Position numbers and translations under genes: made by a program. Source: Ovis canadensis (lineage: Eukaryota > Chordata > Mammalia > Artiodactyla > Bovidae). Taken from it: DNA of 64,000 nucleotides. Every line of letters starts with the position of its first letter. The first letter of the stretch is position 1. Below the pieces are notes generated by a model. The model ran no database searches and had not been told where the DNA came from. It saw only the letters and a list, made by a program, of their open reading frames with translations. The stretch covers positions 87,706,501 through 87,770,500 of the forward strand of contig NC_091245.1 in NCBI RefSeq assembly GCF_042477335.2. Direction: 5' to 3'. Shown here one piece after another: positions 22,621 to 34,616 of the stretch.

Positions 22621-23724
22621 TCAAGTCAAGAGACTGGGCTGCACTACAAGAAGTTCCGGGCTTACCCCTGGATCCTGACCATCAAGTGCATTGGTATCTC
22701 CCGCATTGACCTGAACTTACCTGCTAATAATACAAGTTCCATGCCTAGTATTCCTCCATCATTGTTGTATCAGCAGAGAAAGATGAAGCTGATAGAGATC
22801 CCAAGCTAGCAGCCTACAGAAAATGGAAGTGTATTCTTTCATGTCCCATGACGAATAGGCCAGGCTGTTGAGGCGGCTCTGCTCCATGAAGTTATTCGGG
22901 AACTGAAGCTCATTTCATCCTGTGGCTCTGCCTTTAGCAAGGTTGCTTCCTCATTTCCTTGGTAGCAGATGTACCATGGGTGTGGGAAAGAAAACAGAGC
23001 AAACCTAAGGAGGCAACTTCCCAGTATACAAGTGAGGCAGAAGTTGCAAACATCACAACTGATCACATTCCATTTGTGATCAGAGTCACAAGGGTAGACC
23101 GATATTTCAACAGAAAAATAAATTTGGTGGCCAATTTCAGTCTGTCCCACACCCAGGAGAGAGAGGATAAAGGTTAAACCCAAGACAAGGAGAAACCTGT
23201 AAGGCAGTGGTTTCAAGCAGGGAGAATAGAAAGCAAAGTATTAAAGATAAGATCTTTATCTTCAGATAGACCAAAGGGGAGTGGAGTATTCTTTAGTGCT
23301 TCTTGTTGAAACAGGAAAATAATTTTTTAAAGGTATTGGTAGCTCACTAAATCTCTGGGGAGGCCATGGAGTTGGCATTGGAAGCTGGGTAACTAGGAAG
23401 TGTGCCTAACCACATGGGGGGCTGTCCTGGAGACGACCCCATAGCCACTGCGGGGCACAGATGCTGGAGCTGCTGCCTGTGTCCTGCGGTACCGGATGTG
23501 AAGGTCTCATCACTGCTGCCTCCAGCATCCTGATCCCTCCACTACCTGTGCCAGATAAATGCTCAGGGTCTGCTTCTTTAGAACTGAGGTCCTGTACTAC
23601 CGTGTGCAGTTAACAGAACCTGGGTCACAGGCCTTTACCTCAGCCACAAGGGAGGCTGCAAAAGCAGGTGAATTCATTAGAATTAAGTTCTGCTGTGTAT
23701 AACTAAATAATAACAATGGCTTAT
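22621..23724. other. Unassigned sequence
   Basis: About 1.1 kb. Overlapping short frames at 22618-22830 read peptides such as 'GLHYKKFRAYPWILTIK' and, in another frame, 'VVSAEKDEADRDPKLAAYR'. I cannot attach either to a family. No splice-bounded exon is supported. Confidence 0.35.
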
Positions 23725-23995
23725 AGACTTCCCTGGCAGTCCATTGATTAGGAGTCCACCTACCAGTACAGGGGACATTGGTGTGATCCCTGGTCTGGGA
23801 AGATGTCACATGCTTCAGGGCAACTGAGTCCATATACCACAATTACTGAGCCTGCGCTCTAGGGTCCAGAGGCTGCAACAAGAGAAGCCACCGCAAGGAG
23901 AAGCCTGAGCACTGCGACTATAGAGTAGCCCCCCTCACCACCACGAGAGAAAGCCCACTCACAGCAACAAAGACTCTGCACAGCCAAACATTATA
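23725..23995 (+). repeat. tRNA-related ruminant SINE (ART2/CHR-type)
   Basis: Begins 'gacttccctggcagtccatt' and 'gtccacctaccagtacaggg', then 'cctgcgctctagggtccaga', 'aagccaccgcaaggagaagc' and 'agaaagcccactcacagcaa'. These are the body phrases of the non-BovB ruminant SINE family. Confidence 0.8.
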
Positions 23996-24894
23996 TGCAT
24001 ATGGATAAAAACAGTGGCTTGAATAGGAGAGAAGTTTATTTCTCATGTGAAAAAAGCTCTGGAGGTAAATAGTTAAGCACTAGGAATGCTGGCTTCATAG
24101 TAGTCTTAATGACTCAGCTTTTTAACTTTATGCTTCATCATCCTGAATGGGTGTTTTCCATTCTCTATGTCGCCTCATAGACACAAAACAGCTGCTAAAG
24201 CCCTGTCACATCTGCTTTGCAAACAGCAGGAGGGAGAAAGAGGAGTGGGTCTTGCTCTTTCCCTCTCACAGAAAAACTTTCTGGAAGTAACATAACACTT
24301 CTATTTATATCTCATTAGTTAGAACTTCATCATTTTGGAAATGACATCTTCTGCCTGCAAAGTAACATGCCCAGCAGGAGTGGAGATTCTGTGACAGCAG
24401 AAGATGGGGACATGGATATCGAGAGTCAACTAGCAGTCTTCTACCTGGGTGAGGTGGGACCTGTAGTCTGAGAAATTCCCCACCTGTGAGAAGGATGTTT
24501 AAAAGATGCAGAGGACGGACACCTAACAGAAACATCCTTTTGCACATGTGCGTTTTCAATCATCACTACCATCACCACAACAGAATACTCACGCCTACTG
24601 TAATACAAGCATCCCTGTACAAACAAAAATACACCCACCCTCTTTCACCAAAACAGGGACAACCCAGTGTCATCAACTACTGCATCCAGCTCCAAGTCTG
24701 GCATTTTGGGATAACATTCATATTGATATTCTGAAAATGCCAGACTAAAGCATAAGGTCAATGACTCCCAGTTCAGTCCATACGAAATATTAAGGGAATG
24801 GGAGGTAGAAAAAAGGCAAAACTAGATGAGCTCTGTAATTTAATAGAAAACAGCCTATACTCACATTGGCAAATAAGCTGTTTTGCCTTCATCT
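23996..24894. other. Unassigned sequence
   Basis: About 900 bases. No exon, RNA gene or repeat was firmly recognised. Confidence 0.35.
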
Positions 24895-25139
24895 ACCACA
24901 CATATAGGGGCTTCCCAGGCAGCTCAGTGGTAAAGAACCCATCTGCCAATGCAGGAGATGTGGGTTCAATCTGTGGGTGGGGAAGATCCCCTGGAGGAGG
25001 AAATGGCAACCCATTCCAGTATTCTTCTCTGGAAAAATCCCATAGACAGAGGAGACTGGCAGGCCACAGTCCATAGGGTTGCAAAGAGTTGAACATGATT
25101 GAGCACTTGTTTTTTTTGTTTTTTTTTAACCACACATAT
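24895..25139 (+). repeat. Bov-tA SINE with 11-bp target duplication and T-rich tail
   Basis: tRNA-derived head ('cttcccaggcagctcagtgg') and BovB-derived body. Perfect direct repeats ACCACACATAT lie at 24895-24905 and 25129-25139. A T-rich tract (25110-25127) precedes the right repeat. Confidence 0.93.
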
Positions 25140-25370
25140 GCCCTTCTATGGGCTTCCCTCATAGCTCAGTTGGTAAAGAATCTGTCTGCAATGCAGGAGA
25201 CCTGGGTTCGATCCCTGGGTCGGGAAGATCCTCTGGAGAAAGAAATGGCAATCCACTCCAGTATTCTTGCCTGGAAAATCCCATGGACAGAGGAGCCTGG
25301 TGGGCTACAGAGTCGGACCACAAGAGTCAGACACAACTTAGTGACTAAACCACCACATGCCCTTCTATGG
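25138..25370 (+). repeat. Second Bov-tA SINE with 14-bp target duplication
   Basis: A full SINE bounded by ATGCCCTTCTATGG at 25138-25151 and 25357-25370. Its left repeat overlaps the right repeat of the preceding SINE by two bases, so two insertions hit adjacent sites. Confidence 0.94.
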
Positions 25371-28300
25371 CGAGAGATTCCAAAGAGATACTGCATAATA
25401 AAGCTTTTACACTAAACATCTATATCTGCAAACTAAAGTTACTCCCTGGATCGGCTCTTGTGTCCATCCCTCTGGTGACCTCACTTTCAGGTTCGCTGTT
25501 ATCCCACTTTCTTAGTCTACCACCTGACTGATGACAGACACACAGAGACCAGCCTGCTCTATATAGCAACTCAAGACTTGGAAGCAAAGAAGAAGGTCCA
25601 GTCCTGGTGGATTCCATAACAAGTCTTCCAGAATATGCCCATTATTCTATTCCTGTTAATCAGACCTGGCTTTTCCCAACTCTTCCCAACACAATCCCCC
25701 GACAAAGCACAGCACTGTCTAAAAGATCCAATAGCCACTCTGCATTTCCTACATTCTACTTTCCTTCCCATTTTAAACATAATTCTGGAAAGAAGCAGAT
25801 AGGGTTTCAGTCATGGTTTACAAAAATCTGTTAGTACTATTGGAAACATTTCACCACAGAAGATAAAATATAGATCTAGCCTCATTTTCCTTCAAACGTC
25901 TCACCCGGCATGCAAATTAGCCTGTTGGTTCTAGCCCCACCTCTCCCCACCTCTGTAAACACTCCTTCTAGTGACAATACCTCAGGTTGGCCCTCTGCCT
26001 CTATGTGTCTTCTGCACAGCAGCACCCATTCGTTTGAAATTCAAACATACATACGTCTATTTAATCTTTTCTTCTGGATTTAAGTCTCACGTGTGACACA
26101 CCTATAATTATTTTTATTGAAAATCCTCCCTAAACACAAAGAGCTCATACCTGCTGGTCCTCAGTGATGTTTCATTGCAACCTGGCCTAAGCAAGCAGCA
26201 GACCAGGCCATGAAATCTCATCACCCACTCTCTAGCCTCAGAGTTCTTGGCTGATCTCTGGAACCTCCCTGAACCTGATCTTCTGTGCTCCCTCCAAGCA
26301 CTACTGCCATCTACTTCAAGAACAGGGCATTCTGTGTTGCGTTTTATCTCCCAACCAGAACAGAGTGAAATTCTTAAGGTTCCTTGAGACCATTAAGCAC
26401 TTTTCTGAAGCAAACTCTTCTTTATTCTTTCCATTTTCATTAGAAGGGAATCAATGCGTTGTGTCTACTCTGAGTCAGGCTCTACACAAGCTCCAAATAA
26501 AATTTGCTTAAGTCACTGTCCCTGCTCTCAGGCAACATATGGTTCAATGGCAGAGATAGACATTTAAGCCAGCAACTAGAGTTCAGTAAGTGCTGACAGA
26601 GGAAAACGTTGAATCCTATAGACAGGGATTTAAAGTCAGTGCACTGAAATTAGCTGGGTGGAAGGTGGAGGAACGTCACTCAGGAGAAACCAAATCTCAG
26701 TGGCTTAATGCATGTTTATTTCTTGCTCACCCTTCCTGTCCACTGCGGTCAACAGCCCCTGGTTTTCCTGGTCTGTCAGAGACCCAGACTGATAGAGGCT
26801 TCCACAGCAGTCTGAAGTAGATATGTTCACTCACACAGTGGCTTTTAAATTTTTTGCCTGGAAAATGTGTAATTTCCACTGCGTTTAATTGGCCAAAGCA
26901 AGTCAGAATGTTACATGTAAGTTCAGGAGGGAAGTAACACCTCTCTAAAAGGGAAACAATCATAAATCATTGGTGACAATCACTAATACTTCCCAGAGGG
27001 ATTATCATTGTGGCTCCCTCAGGTAGGGGCTTCTCAGCTTACCTTATATGGTGAATAGGCATTAGGCAGGCTTAGCTGGCCAGAACAAAAGCATTCCAGG
27101 CAGAGAGAACAGCAAGTGCAAAAGCGTGAAGATAAAAGAACATGGTACTTTTAGATAATTCGTAAGTTTATGTAACATTCATCCATTCTAAATGCTTTGG
27201 AAATACTGGCTTATTCCTGACAAGGTCCAGTGGCCGGGGCTGGAGGTGGTGGTGGGCGGGGCGTGGGGGTGGGGGGCGCTGGTTTGTCAGAGAAGGCACA
27301 GGAGGCCAGAGTTTGCTGTAGCAAGGCCAGGATCTCAACACAGGCAGCCTGACTCTGGAGTCTAGGGTATTCAGAAAAGCTAGAACCCAATGCTCCAGGG
27401 AAAGGGATGGACATCTGCCAAGAGATGTAGCTGGAGAGGAAGCAGAGGTCAGGCTATGACGGGTTTTGCAAACTGGAGGAGACTGTCTTTTTCTGAAGGC
27501 CTAAGAAGCCATTAGCCATATTCAAGCAGCAGTGATGTGAGCAAACTTACATATTAGGAAAATCACTGGCTAAATGTTACTTCCCTCCTCTACCATCCAC
27601 CTGGACTCCTTAAATCCCTTTGATCCACATGGCTTACTGTACCACCTAGTCCTGCAGCTGAGGGATAAGGAAAATGCAATTTCTGTACCAAGTCCAGGTG
27701 TTTTAATAAACTGTTAAACTACTTTTAAAGGCAGATCCATTTCTGTACACATCACCTATTCCATCCATGAAATAACTCTACAAATTTTTCTTGACTCACA
27801 TAAGCTATTTCCTTCTGAACTGGAAATGTCTTTATCTAGCTGCTCAATAATGAATACAAATGAGGTTCTCTACTTTTGGCAGAACTTCACCACATTCAGC
27901 TACCACCAGTTAAAAGTTCTGACTGATGCTACCCGCACAGACCCATCACTAGTCGCCTAGCTTCACATTTGTGCGATCTCTGTGCCCCTGGGGTGACAGG
28001 GTGTCCACTTTCCTTCTCTGCTTGAAGGCAGCCATTGTGAGAGCATTCTCTTCTTGCCCATCTTAGAACTAGAGTCAGGGGCAGTTGGGACCTGGGGGAG
28101 CCACATCTCCCCATTGTATGAATTTTGCTGTAGTTTATTAGAAGTCATAGGTCCTGCCCACACTCAAAGGGAGAGGATTTCACAAGAGCCTGAGTACCAG
28201 GAGGTGGGATTATGAGGGCCATTTTGAAGTCTGTTCACCAAAGAGGCAAAGAAATGAAAAGCTGGCCCTTCAGTCCCTGGAGAAAGGAATCCTTAGGAAA

Positions 28301-28494
28301 AGTGTCCACCAGCAAGAAATCCTTGTCAATTTCCCAAGCTTTTCCAATACTTCATAATTTGTGCATCTGAAAAATGGTCCTCTTACTGGTATAAATTTCA
28401 ATTTCTTGAATTATAAACATCTTTTTAACTTTGGGGCCATCAATATTTCTATTTCCATAAGTCATCTGTCCATAGCTTTTGTTCACTTTTATAA
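25371..28494. other. Unassigned intergenic sequence
   Basis: About 3.1 kb of mostly unique-looking DNA. No splice-bounded exon or known repeat was recognised, apart from the G-rich tract at 27227-27290. Confidence 0.4.
27227..27290 (+). other. G-rich tract, potential G-quadruplex
   Basis: Many runs of three or more G within about 60 bases ('ggccggggctgg', 'gggcggggcgtgggggtggg'). Such tracts can fold as G-quadruplexes or bind Sp1-like factors. No gene start is visible nearby. Confidence 0.6.
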
Positions 28495-29385
28495 AACTGA
28501 GTTACCTCCATAATGATATCACCTCACACCAGTCAGAATGTCATCATTAAAAGTCTACATATAATAAATGCTGAAGTGGGTGTAGAGAAATGGGAACCAT
28601 CCTGCACTATTGGTGGGAATATAAATTGGTGCAGCCACTATGGAGAACAGCATGAAAGTGTTAGTAGTTCAGCTGTCTCCAAGTCTCTGTAACCACATGG
28701 ACTGTAGCCCACTAGGCTCCTCTGTCCAAGCAATTCTCCAGTCAAGAATACTGGAGTGGGTAGCCATTCCCTTCTCCAGGGGATCTTCCCAACACAGAGG
28801 TCAAATCCCATCTCCTGCATCACAGATTCTTTACTGTCTGAGCCACCAGGGAAGCCTAGAGAACAGTATGGAAGTTCCTTAAAAAACTAAAAATAGAGCT
28901 GCAATATGATCCAACAATATTACTCCCGGGCACACACCCAGAAAAGATGAAATTTCTACTTTGAAAAGATACATGCACCTCAGTGCTCCTAGCAGCACTA
29001 TTTACAACAGCCAAGACATGGACACAAACAATTCCACTGACAGATAAATGGATGAAAAAGATGTAGTACATATATATATATACACGGTGGAGTATTACTC
29101 AGACATAACAAAAGAATGAAACAACACTGTCTGCAGCAACATGGATGGACCTAGAGATTATCCTACTAAGTCAGAGAAATGATACTACTTATATGTGCTG
29201 CTGCTGCTTTGTGTACATCTAAAAAATTGATACAAATGAACATAAAAAATAAATTTATGGTTACCAAAGTGAAAAGGTAGGGTAATGGGAGGGAATAGAT
29301 TAGGAGTTTGGGATTAACTGACAGACACTACTATATATAAAATAAATAATAATGACCTATTGTATGGCACAAGGAATTACGTTTA
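28495..29385 (+). mobile_element. L1 LINE 3' end, sense, split by a SINE
   Basis: Sense L1 end of ORF2 and 3' UTR ('atatcacctcacaccagtca', 'tattggtgggaatataaatt', 'gcaacatggatggacctaga'), ending near 'tattgtatggcacaagg'. A SINE interrupts it at 28651-28858. Confidence 0.88.
28643..28866 (-). repeat. Antisense BovB-derived SINE nested in L1, 8-bp target duplication
   Basis: Antisense SINE body and reversed head ('ttactgtctgagccaccagg'). Direct repeats GAGAACAG lie at 28643-28650 and 28859-28866. Removing it rejoins the L1 sequence. Confidence 0.92.
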
Positions 29386-29399
29386 AGGAAGGCCTTGAT

Positions 29400-29745
29400 G
29401 ATTGCAGTTCAGTTCAGTCGCTCAGTCGTGTCTGACTCTTGGCAACCCCATGAACCACAGCATGCCAGGCCTCCCTGTCCATCACCAACTTCCAGAGTTT
29501 ACCCAAATTCATGTCCATTGAGTTGGTGATGCCATCTAACCATCTCATCCTCTGTCATCCCCTTCTCCTCCTGCCTTGAATCTTTCCTAACACCGGGTCT
29601 TTTCAAATGAGTCAACTCTTTGCATCAGGTGGCCAAAATATTGGAGTTTCAGCTTCAACATCAGTCCTTCCAGTGAACACCCAGGACTGATTTCCTTTAG
29701 GATGGACTGGTTGGATCTCCCTGCAGTCCAAGGGTCTGTTTCTGA
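29400..29745 (-). mobile_element. BovB LINE 3' end fragment, antisense
   Basis: Antisense BovB tail ('agttcagtcgctcagtcgtg') through 'actgatttcctttaggatgg'. It encodes on the minus strand the 'RSNQSILKEISPGCSLEG' part of the RT ORF. It is short and broken. Confidence 0.88.
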
Positions 29746-29765
29746 TCTCCAGTTTGAGTCCATAG

Positions 29766-29870
29766 TACCACACAATTTTACTTGAAATCTTCTACAACTA
29801 CCCCCCACAATTTTACTTGAAATCTTCCCAAATCTACCACACAACTTTACTTGAAGACTTCACCAAGTCT
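29766..29870 (+). repeat. Three-copy tandem repeat, unit about 33-36 bp
   Basis: Units start at about 29766, 29799 and 29835. Each reads roughly TACC.CACAA.TTTACTTGAA then a CTTC-rich end. This is a small minisatellite between the BovB fragment and the solo LTR. Confidence 0.8.
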
Positions 29871-29994
29871 TCACAGGGGGTACAGTCTCATTTAGCAACC
29901 TGTTATCTAGGCTGTGAAATCTCACCTTACTCTCAAGGTGTGGGCAAGAGCTTCTAGCCCTTGAACTCAGGTGTAGGGTAGGCGAATACCAATT

Positions 29995-31248
29995 TGCAGT
30001 TGCCGGGGTCCAGCCCCGGTGGATCCAGGGAATTCGAAGGGTGGACGGCGTTGGCGTGGAAAGACTTGTTTATTTATTAATATAAGATTAGATTAAGAAA
30101 CTATAGTGTAGTAGGAAGATTAAGTGGAGAAAGAGGGCTGAATAGCTTGGTTTACGCGGAAGACCAATAAAATTCCAGACAAGGAATTTGCACCATCTAC
30201 GTTGGGCCCCCGGCGCTCGCTTGAATATCTAAGGGTGCCTCACCTTAGGCTCCCTTTCGCGCGGGTCTTAACAGCCAGGGCAAGTAAGTAGACTTGGCGG
30301 GCCTCCACGCCCCAGGTGGAGATTCAGCCTGAAATTAAAGAGTGGAGGGAGGGAAAGAAAGAGAGAGACACGGGGGGAGCCAGATTCCCAAGAAACCAGG
30401 CCGAGAGACTAGCCCGAGAAACTGGTCCAATCCTTTATTGTTCAGAAGGCCTTTTATATTTTTGATAAAACATGGAGATCAATGGGTAACACAAAATTAT
30501 GTAGTGTTCGCAGCCCAGACTCTTTCTATACATCATTTTGTATACAAAAGGTCTCAGGTGATTTACATTATCTTCTGGCCAAGAGGCTTGTTAACACTTT
30601 TTGGCTCTCTTCCTTAATGAATGTTAATTTTGTTTCCCCTGAAGTGTTTTTCTTTAATCTACATCTCCTTAAAGCGCTAAAGTTACATCTCTATAGAACA
30701 AAGGCCCAGTGGGTTATAACAAAGAAGGTACTTAACTCAAACATCTAATGTTGCTAATACCAGGTCTACTACTTGTTTTTCTATATACCAACTATATCTA
30801 AAAATAAAGGATATGAAAATTTAGCAGCAAGCATTGACTCAACAAATGAAACTTTTAATCAGTCCTATTCTAAAGATTTTGACTCTTTGGAAGCCCCTAC
30901 ATTTCTAGGAAGTTTTAAGCTTCCTGTGCCTCCTGCGGTCAGGAGGCCTCAAACAATCACATGCACAGCTGTACGAGTCCTGCAGGCAGGCTAGAAAGCC
31001 ATCAGAGGGGTTTTTGGATTGAAACACTCTTTCAAATGCAGAAGACTAAAGCCCTGAATTGACTTTTCCAGAGAATGTCAGAAGAGTGGAAAAGCAGAGC
31101 ACAAAAACCAGCAGATTTTTGTTGGGGTACAATGCTTAGGAATTTCCAGAGGGGCCCCTGAAGTCTGAGCAAGCCTTGCATATGTCAGCTTCCTTCCTCA
31201 TGACCTTGTCACGGGCGGGATTCCTCACACTGGCTCCCGGCATGCAGT
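29995..31248 (-). mobile_element. Solo ERV LTR, antisense, with 6-bp target duplication
   Basis: The LTR body is 30001-31242 (1242 bp). On the minus strand it starts TGCCGGGAGCCAG and ends GGACCCCGGCA, matching the termini of the LTR at 17039-18127. Perfect direct repeats TGCAGT flank it (29995-30000 and 31243-31248). Minus-strand signals are a TATA box (30452-30457) and AATAAA (30434-30439). It carries no internal genes. It has the same orientation as GSTM3 and begins about 90 bases past the GSTM3 polyadenylation signal. Confidence 0.9.
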
Positions 31249-31329
31249 GATTGAATTCACATGTCCTTACTCCCCTTTGGCCTTTATTCCCAACAGAAAT
31301 CAAGCTGGACACCAGTAGCCTGAATGCTA

Positions 31330-31335
31330 TTTATT
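31330..31335 (-). terminator. GSTM3: GSTM3 polyadenylation signal
   Basis: AATAAA on the minus strand, 80 bases after the stop codon, giving a short 3' UTR ending near 31310. It is the first canonical signal after the stop. Confidence 0.8.
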
Positions 31336-31414
31336 GAAAAGAGCAGGAAAGAGGGGGTACAAGTATCCTACGGACGGAATGGAACAAAACAAGCAGTACA
31401 AGCCTGCCTCCTGC

Positions 31415-34400
31415 TCAGCAGATTCTCCTGTTGCCCCACTGGGCCATCTTGTTGTTGACAGGCATCTTAAGGAAGCGGTCAGACTGCATGTAGGTAGCTA
31501 TTTTCTCCAAAGCCTGAAGGGAAAGCACACCAAATCTTATAAAGACTCTAACCCAGGCCAAAAGACCCATTTCAAAACAGTAGCATTCGCATGCTGCCTG
31601 CCCCATGTCCCTCATCCCCACCACTTCTTAGAGACAGTGACTTCAAGGTATAGAAGGAAGCCAGGACCTTCCCAAGACTTAAAGGTTTAGAGGTGTCCAA
31701 CCACTGATCCCTTTAGGCAAAAGCTGATGTTAGGCAAGACTATACAACAATGGGGTCCCTTGAGGGCCCAGGCCAGCCTGTGTTTTTTATGAGAAAGGTG
31801 CAAGAGGCATTACCTCAAAGCGGCACATGAAAGCCTTCAGATTCGGAAATTCATCCAGGCACTTGGGCTCAAACATACGGTTCTGATCTAAGACATCATA
31901 GGTGAGGAAATCCACAAAGGTGAGCTACGGGGACAATAAGATCATCAGGTCTGGGGAGTTCATTAATACCTGCAGAGACAGAAAAGGATCCCCTCCCTTT
32001 CCTTTCTTCTACCTTTTCCCCTGCAAACCATGAGTATTTCCCCAGGAACAAGGAGAACTGTTTCAGTTGTCCAGGTAGCTGTTCCAAGTACCGAGGCTTC
32101 AGCTTTTCCTGGGGGAGAAGTAAAAGTGAAAGTGAGAGCAGCTGCCATCATCTCCATGAATCAGGGCATGGGCCAATGATGGACTTAGCAGCCCTTTCTC
32201 CAGGTGCCTTTCTCCATGCCTTCAGGAAGAGGTGGCAGATGGAAAGGAGGGATGTGGAAAGAAGGGCCAACACCAGAATTACATGACAAACAAACCCTCC
32301 AGAAATAAGAGTTCTGTTTCTTATTCTGACAGACTTGGTGGGAAGGTAGCAGCAGCAGAATGGGGCAGATTTAACCCTTGAGTTCCTAAAGGCTCCTTTT
32401 TCTTGACGCCTTCCTGTTCAGGAAACTCACATGGTCAGGGTTGTAGCAGAGTTGTGCCAGTTGCATGCGAAAATCCATTATTTGGTTCTCCATGATGTCC
32501 ACTCGAATCCTTTCCTCTTCAGTGTCACCGCCTGTAGACCAAACGACAGGAAATCACCCTTGGCCTTATCCATTCACAGGGGAGCTCCCCTCACAACACC
32601 AGCCCTACCCCACTCACACATATTGTGCTTGCGGGCGATGTAGCGCAAGATGGCATTGCTCTGGGTGAGCCTGTTCTTACCATCCATGAGATAGGGCAGC
32701 TGGAAAGAAAAGGACAGGCCAAATGAACAACCTCTCTCTTGCCTCCCTGCCTCTCTCTCTTGGAAAAGAAGGCTTGCAGGGAAGAGAACAGTAGAGAGAA
32801 AATGCTGTGTTAGAAAGAAAGAAAGAAAGAAAGTAAAAGGTAGCAACTGAGTCTACACTTGATTCTAGACAGGGGTGCTTTACTCTGTGTGTTTGTGTAC
32901 GGGTATGTGCACGCTATGCACTTTTTCTGAATTAGGCTTTTAAATGCATAAAACAAATTACACATGTTACATAATTTATATGACATTAAAAGAACAAAAT
33001 TCTAAGAGTAATATGTGCCAATGAATGCATTAAATTACAAGAAGATGTAATGACTATCATACTTTCAAAGTATGATAAGTGTAAATAATATTTATTTATA
33101 ATATCTGCAGCACGTATAATACAAAAATACCCAGTCACAGGCTTGGCTAATAATCAAGGTCACATTGCCTACATTCACAACAGAAGGAACTGTTCACTTT
33201 TAGCTAGTGGTTAGTAGAAATGCAAATATAATTTTTTCTCCATCCAAGTCTAAGGACCCCCTGAATTCTATCTATTCTATTGAGATGAAGAGCCCTTATT
33301 CTACAAACCACTAGCGGAGAGAGGAAAGGAGCAAGGATATAGTTGAAGCCCTTCCCTTCTGCCCCCTCTTCTCCTAAAACCACCTACGTTAGGAAAGTCC
33401 AGGTCTAGTTTGAATTTCACATCCAGCCACTGGCTCTTATCATAGTCAGGAGCTGTAAGAGAAAGAATGAAGTGCGATCCAACCAGCTTAATATCCCACC
33501 TGAGGAGCGTGGAAAGATTTAGAGACACACTCTAGTTCCAATTCCTCCCAAGTGTGCTAAGTCGCCTCAGTGTGCTGACTCTGCGACCCTGTGGACTATC
33601 GCCTGCCAGGCTCCTCTGTTCGTGGGATTCTCCAGGCAAGAATTGGAGTGGGTTGCCATGCCCTCCTCCAGGGGATCCTCCTGACCCAGGGATCAAACCC
33701 ACATCTCATGTCTCCTGCATTGTCAGGCAGGTTCTTTATCACTAGCGCCACCTGGGAAGCCCAATACCTCACATACCCAGACCCCAAAAGCTTAGCCATT
33801 ACCATCAGTGTTAAAGCAGAGTTGAGCTAGGCAGGAGGAAAATTCCCAGCTCTCTCCCCACACTAAACACAGCAGGGAGCTCCCAGGTGACTGGTGGCAG
33901 AAGTCCCACCCGACCTTAGCGTGATGCCACCCTCTAGGCACAAGAAAACAGCAACAGTAGGAAGACGTGCTCGGCTCAACGCGGCGTCGCACCGGCACCT
34001 AGTGAAGCATTACCTTCCCCGCACGTGTATCTTTTCTCTTCATAGGATGTATCCGTGAACTCCAGGAGCATGCGGATGGCGTGCGCCAGCTGATGGGTCG
34101 GGGAAGAGGGGTGGGGGTGGGGAAAGCTCTCGGTCAGCACCTGCGCAGTTTCCCCCCACCCCATCCCCAACATCCTCCACCCCTCACTCGCCAACGTCCC
34201 TGCTAGGGCTGCCGAGACGCCGCATCCCGCCGGGATGGGGTGGTTAAGCAGCTCCCGAGACCTACCCCGGGCTGGCTTGCTGCCCTAAGCCCCTCTCCCC
34301 CAGGGCCAGCGTCTCCGCGGCCCCGGAGCTCGCAGCGGGCAGGCCGCGCACCGTTGCGCAGCGCGGCGTAGGAGGTTTGGCCTCGGAGAACGCTGACCAA

Positions 34401-34516
34401 GAGGACCCCCCGCTACCTCCGCGTCAGTCTCCCAGACCGAGTGGCTTGGCCGCTGAGACCGCACTCACCCCGCGAATATCCCAGTAACCTAGAACCATAG
34501 ACTTTGACGAAGCCAT
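31415..34516 (-). CDS. GSTM3: Glutathione S-transferase mu 3, complete eight-exon gene
   Basis: Coding exons on the minus strand are 34516-34469, 34089-34014, 33452-33388, 32699-32618, 32531-32431, 32108-32013, 31924-31814 and 31513-31415. All junctions are GT-AG. Exon sizes 48/76/65/82/101/96/111/99 sum to 225 codons plus stop, the usual GSTM3 length. The thioredoxin-like N-domain (about residues 6-92) has the catalytic Tyr in 'MVLGYWDIRG' (Tyr11) and the glutathione-contact 'TQSNAILRYIA' helix; an all-helical C-domain follows. The extended N-terminus (MASSKS before MVLGYW) and Cys C-terminus ('WGNRRIC') mark GSTM3 rather than GSTM1/2/4/5. Mu-class GSTs are cytosolic dimers that conjugate glutathione to electrophiles. 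Minus orientation, opposite to the GSTM exon at 19 kb, matches mammalian synteny. The gene appears intact. Confidence 0.97.
32808..32833 (+). repeat. (GAAA)n microsatellite in GSTM3 intron 3
   Basis: About five GAAA units ('gttagaaagaaagaaagaaa') inside the 32700-33387 intron. Confidence 0.8.
33553..33768 (-). repeat. Antisense Bov-tA SINE in GSTM3 intron 2
   Basis: Diverged antisense SINE ('gtgctaagtcgcctcagtgt', 'aagaattggagtgggttg') with reversed head ('ttctttatcactagcgccac'). It lies wholly inside the intron between exons 2 and 3, in the same strand sense as the gene. Confidence 0.9.
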
Positions 34517-34572
34517 GTCGATATCGCCCGTGTGCCTTCGCGCACTGGTGGTAGACGGCCACCGGGAGGGGC

Positions 34573-34578
34573 TTTATA
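34573..34578 (-). promoter_or_regulatory. GSTM3: GSTM3 TATA box
   Basis: TATAAA on the minus strand ('gggtataaagcccc'), 57 bases upstream of the ATG. Transcription would start near 34545. It sits in CpG-rich DNA. Confidence 0.75.
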
Positions 34579-34616
34579 CCCGTCGTAGGTAGGGGGTGCC
34601 AACGTGCGCGCCCTGA

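Noticed and set aside
33301-33528. 75-codon minus-strand frame as a separate gene
   Set aside because: It contains GSTM3 exon 3 (33452-33388) read into its introns.
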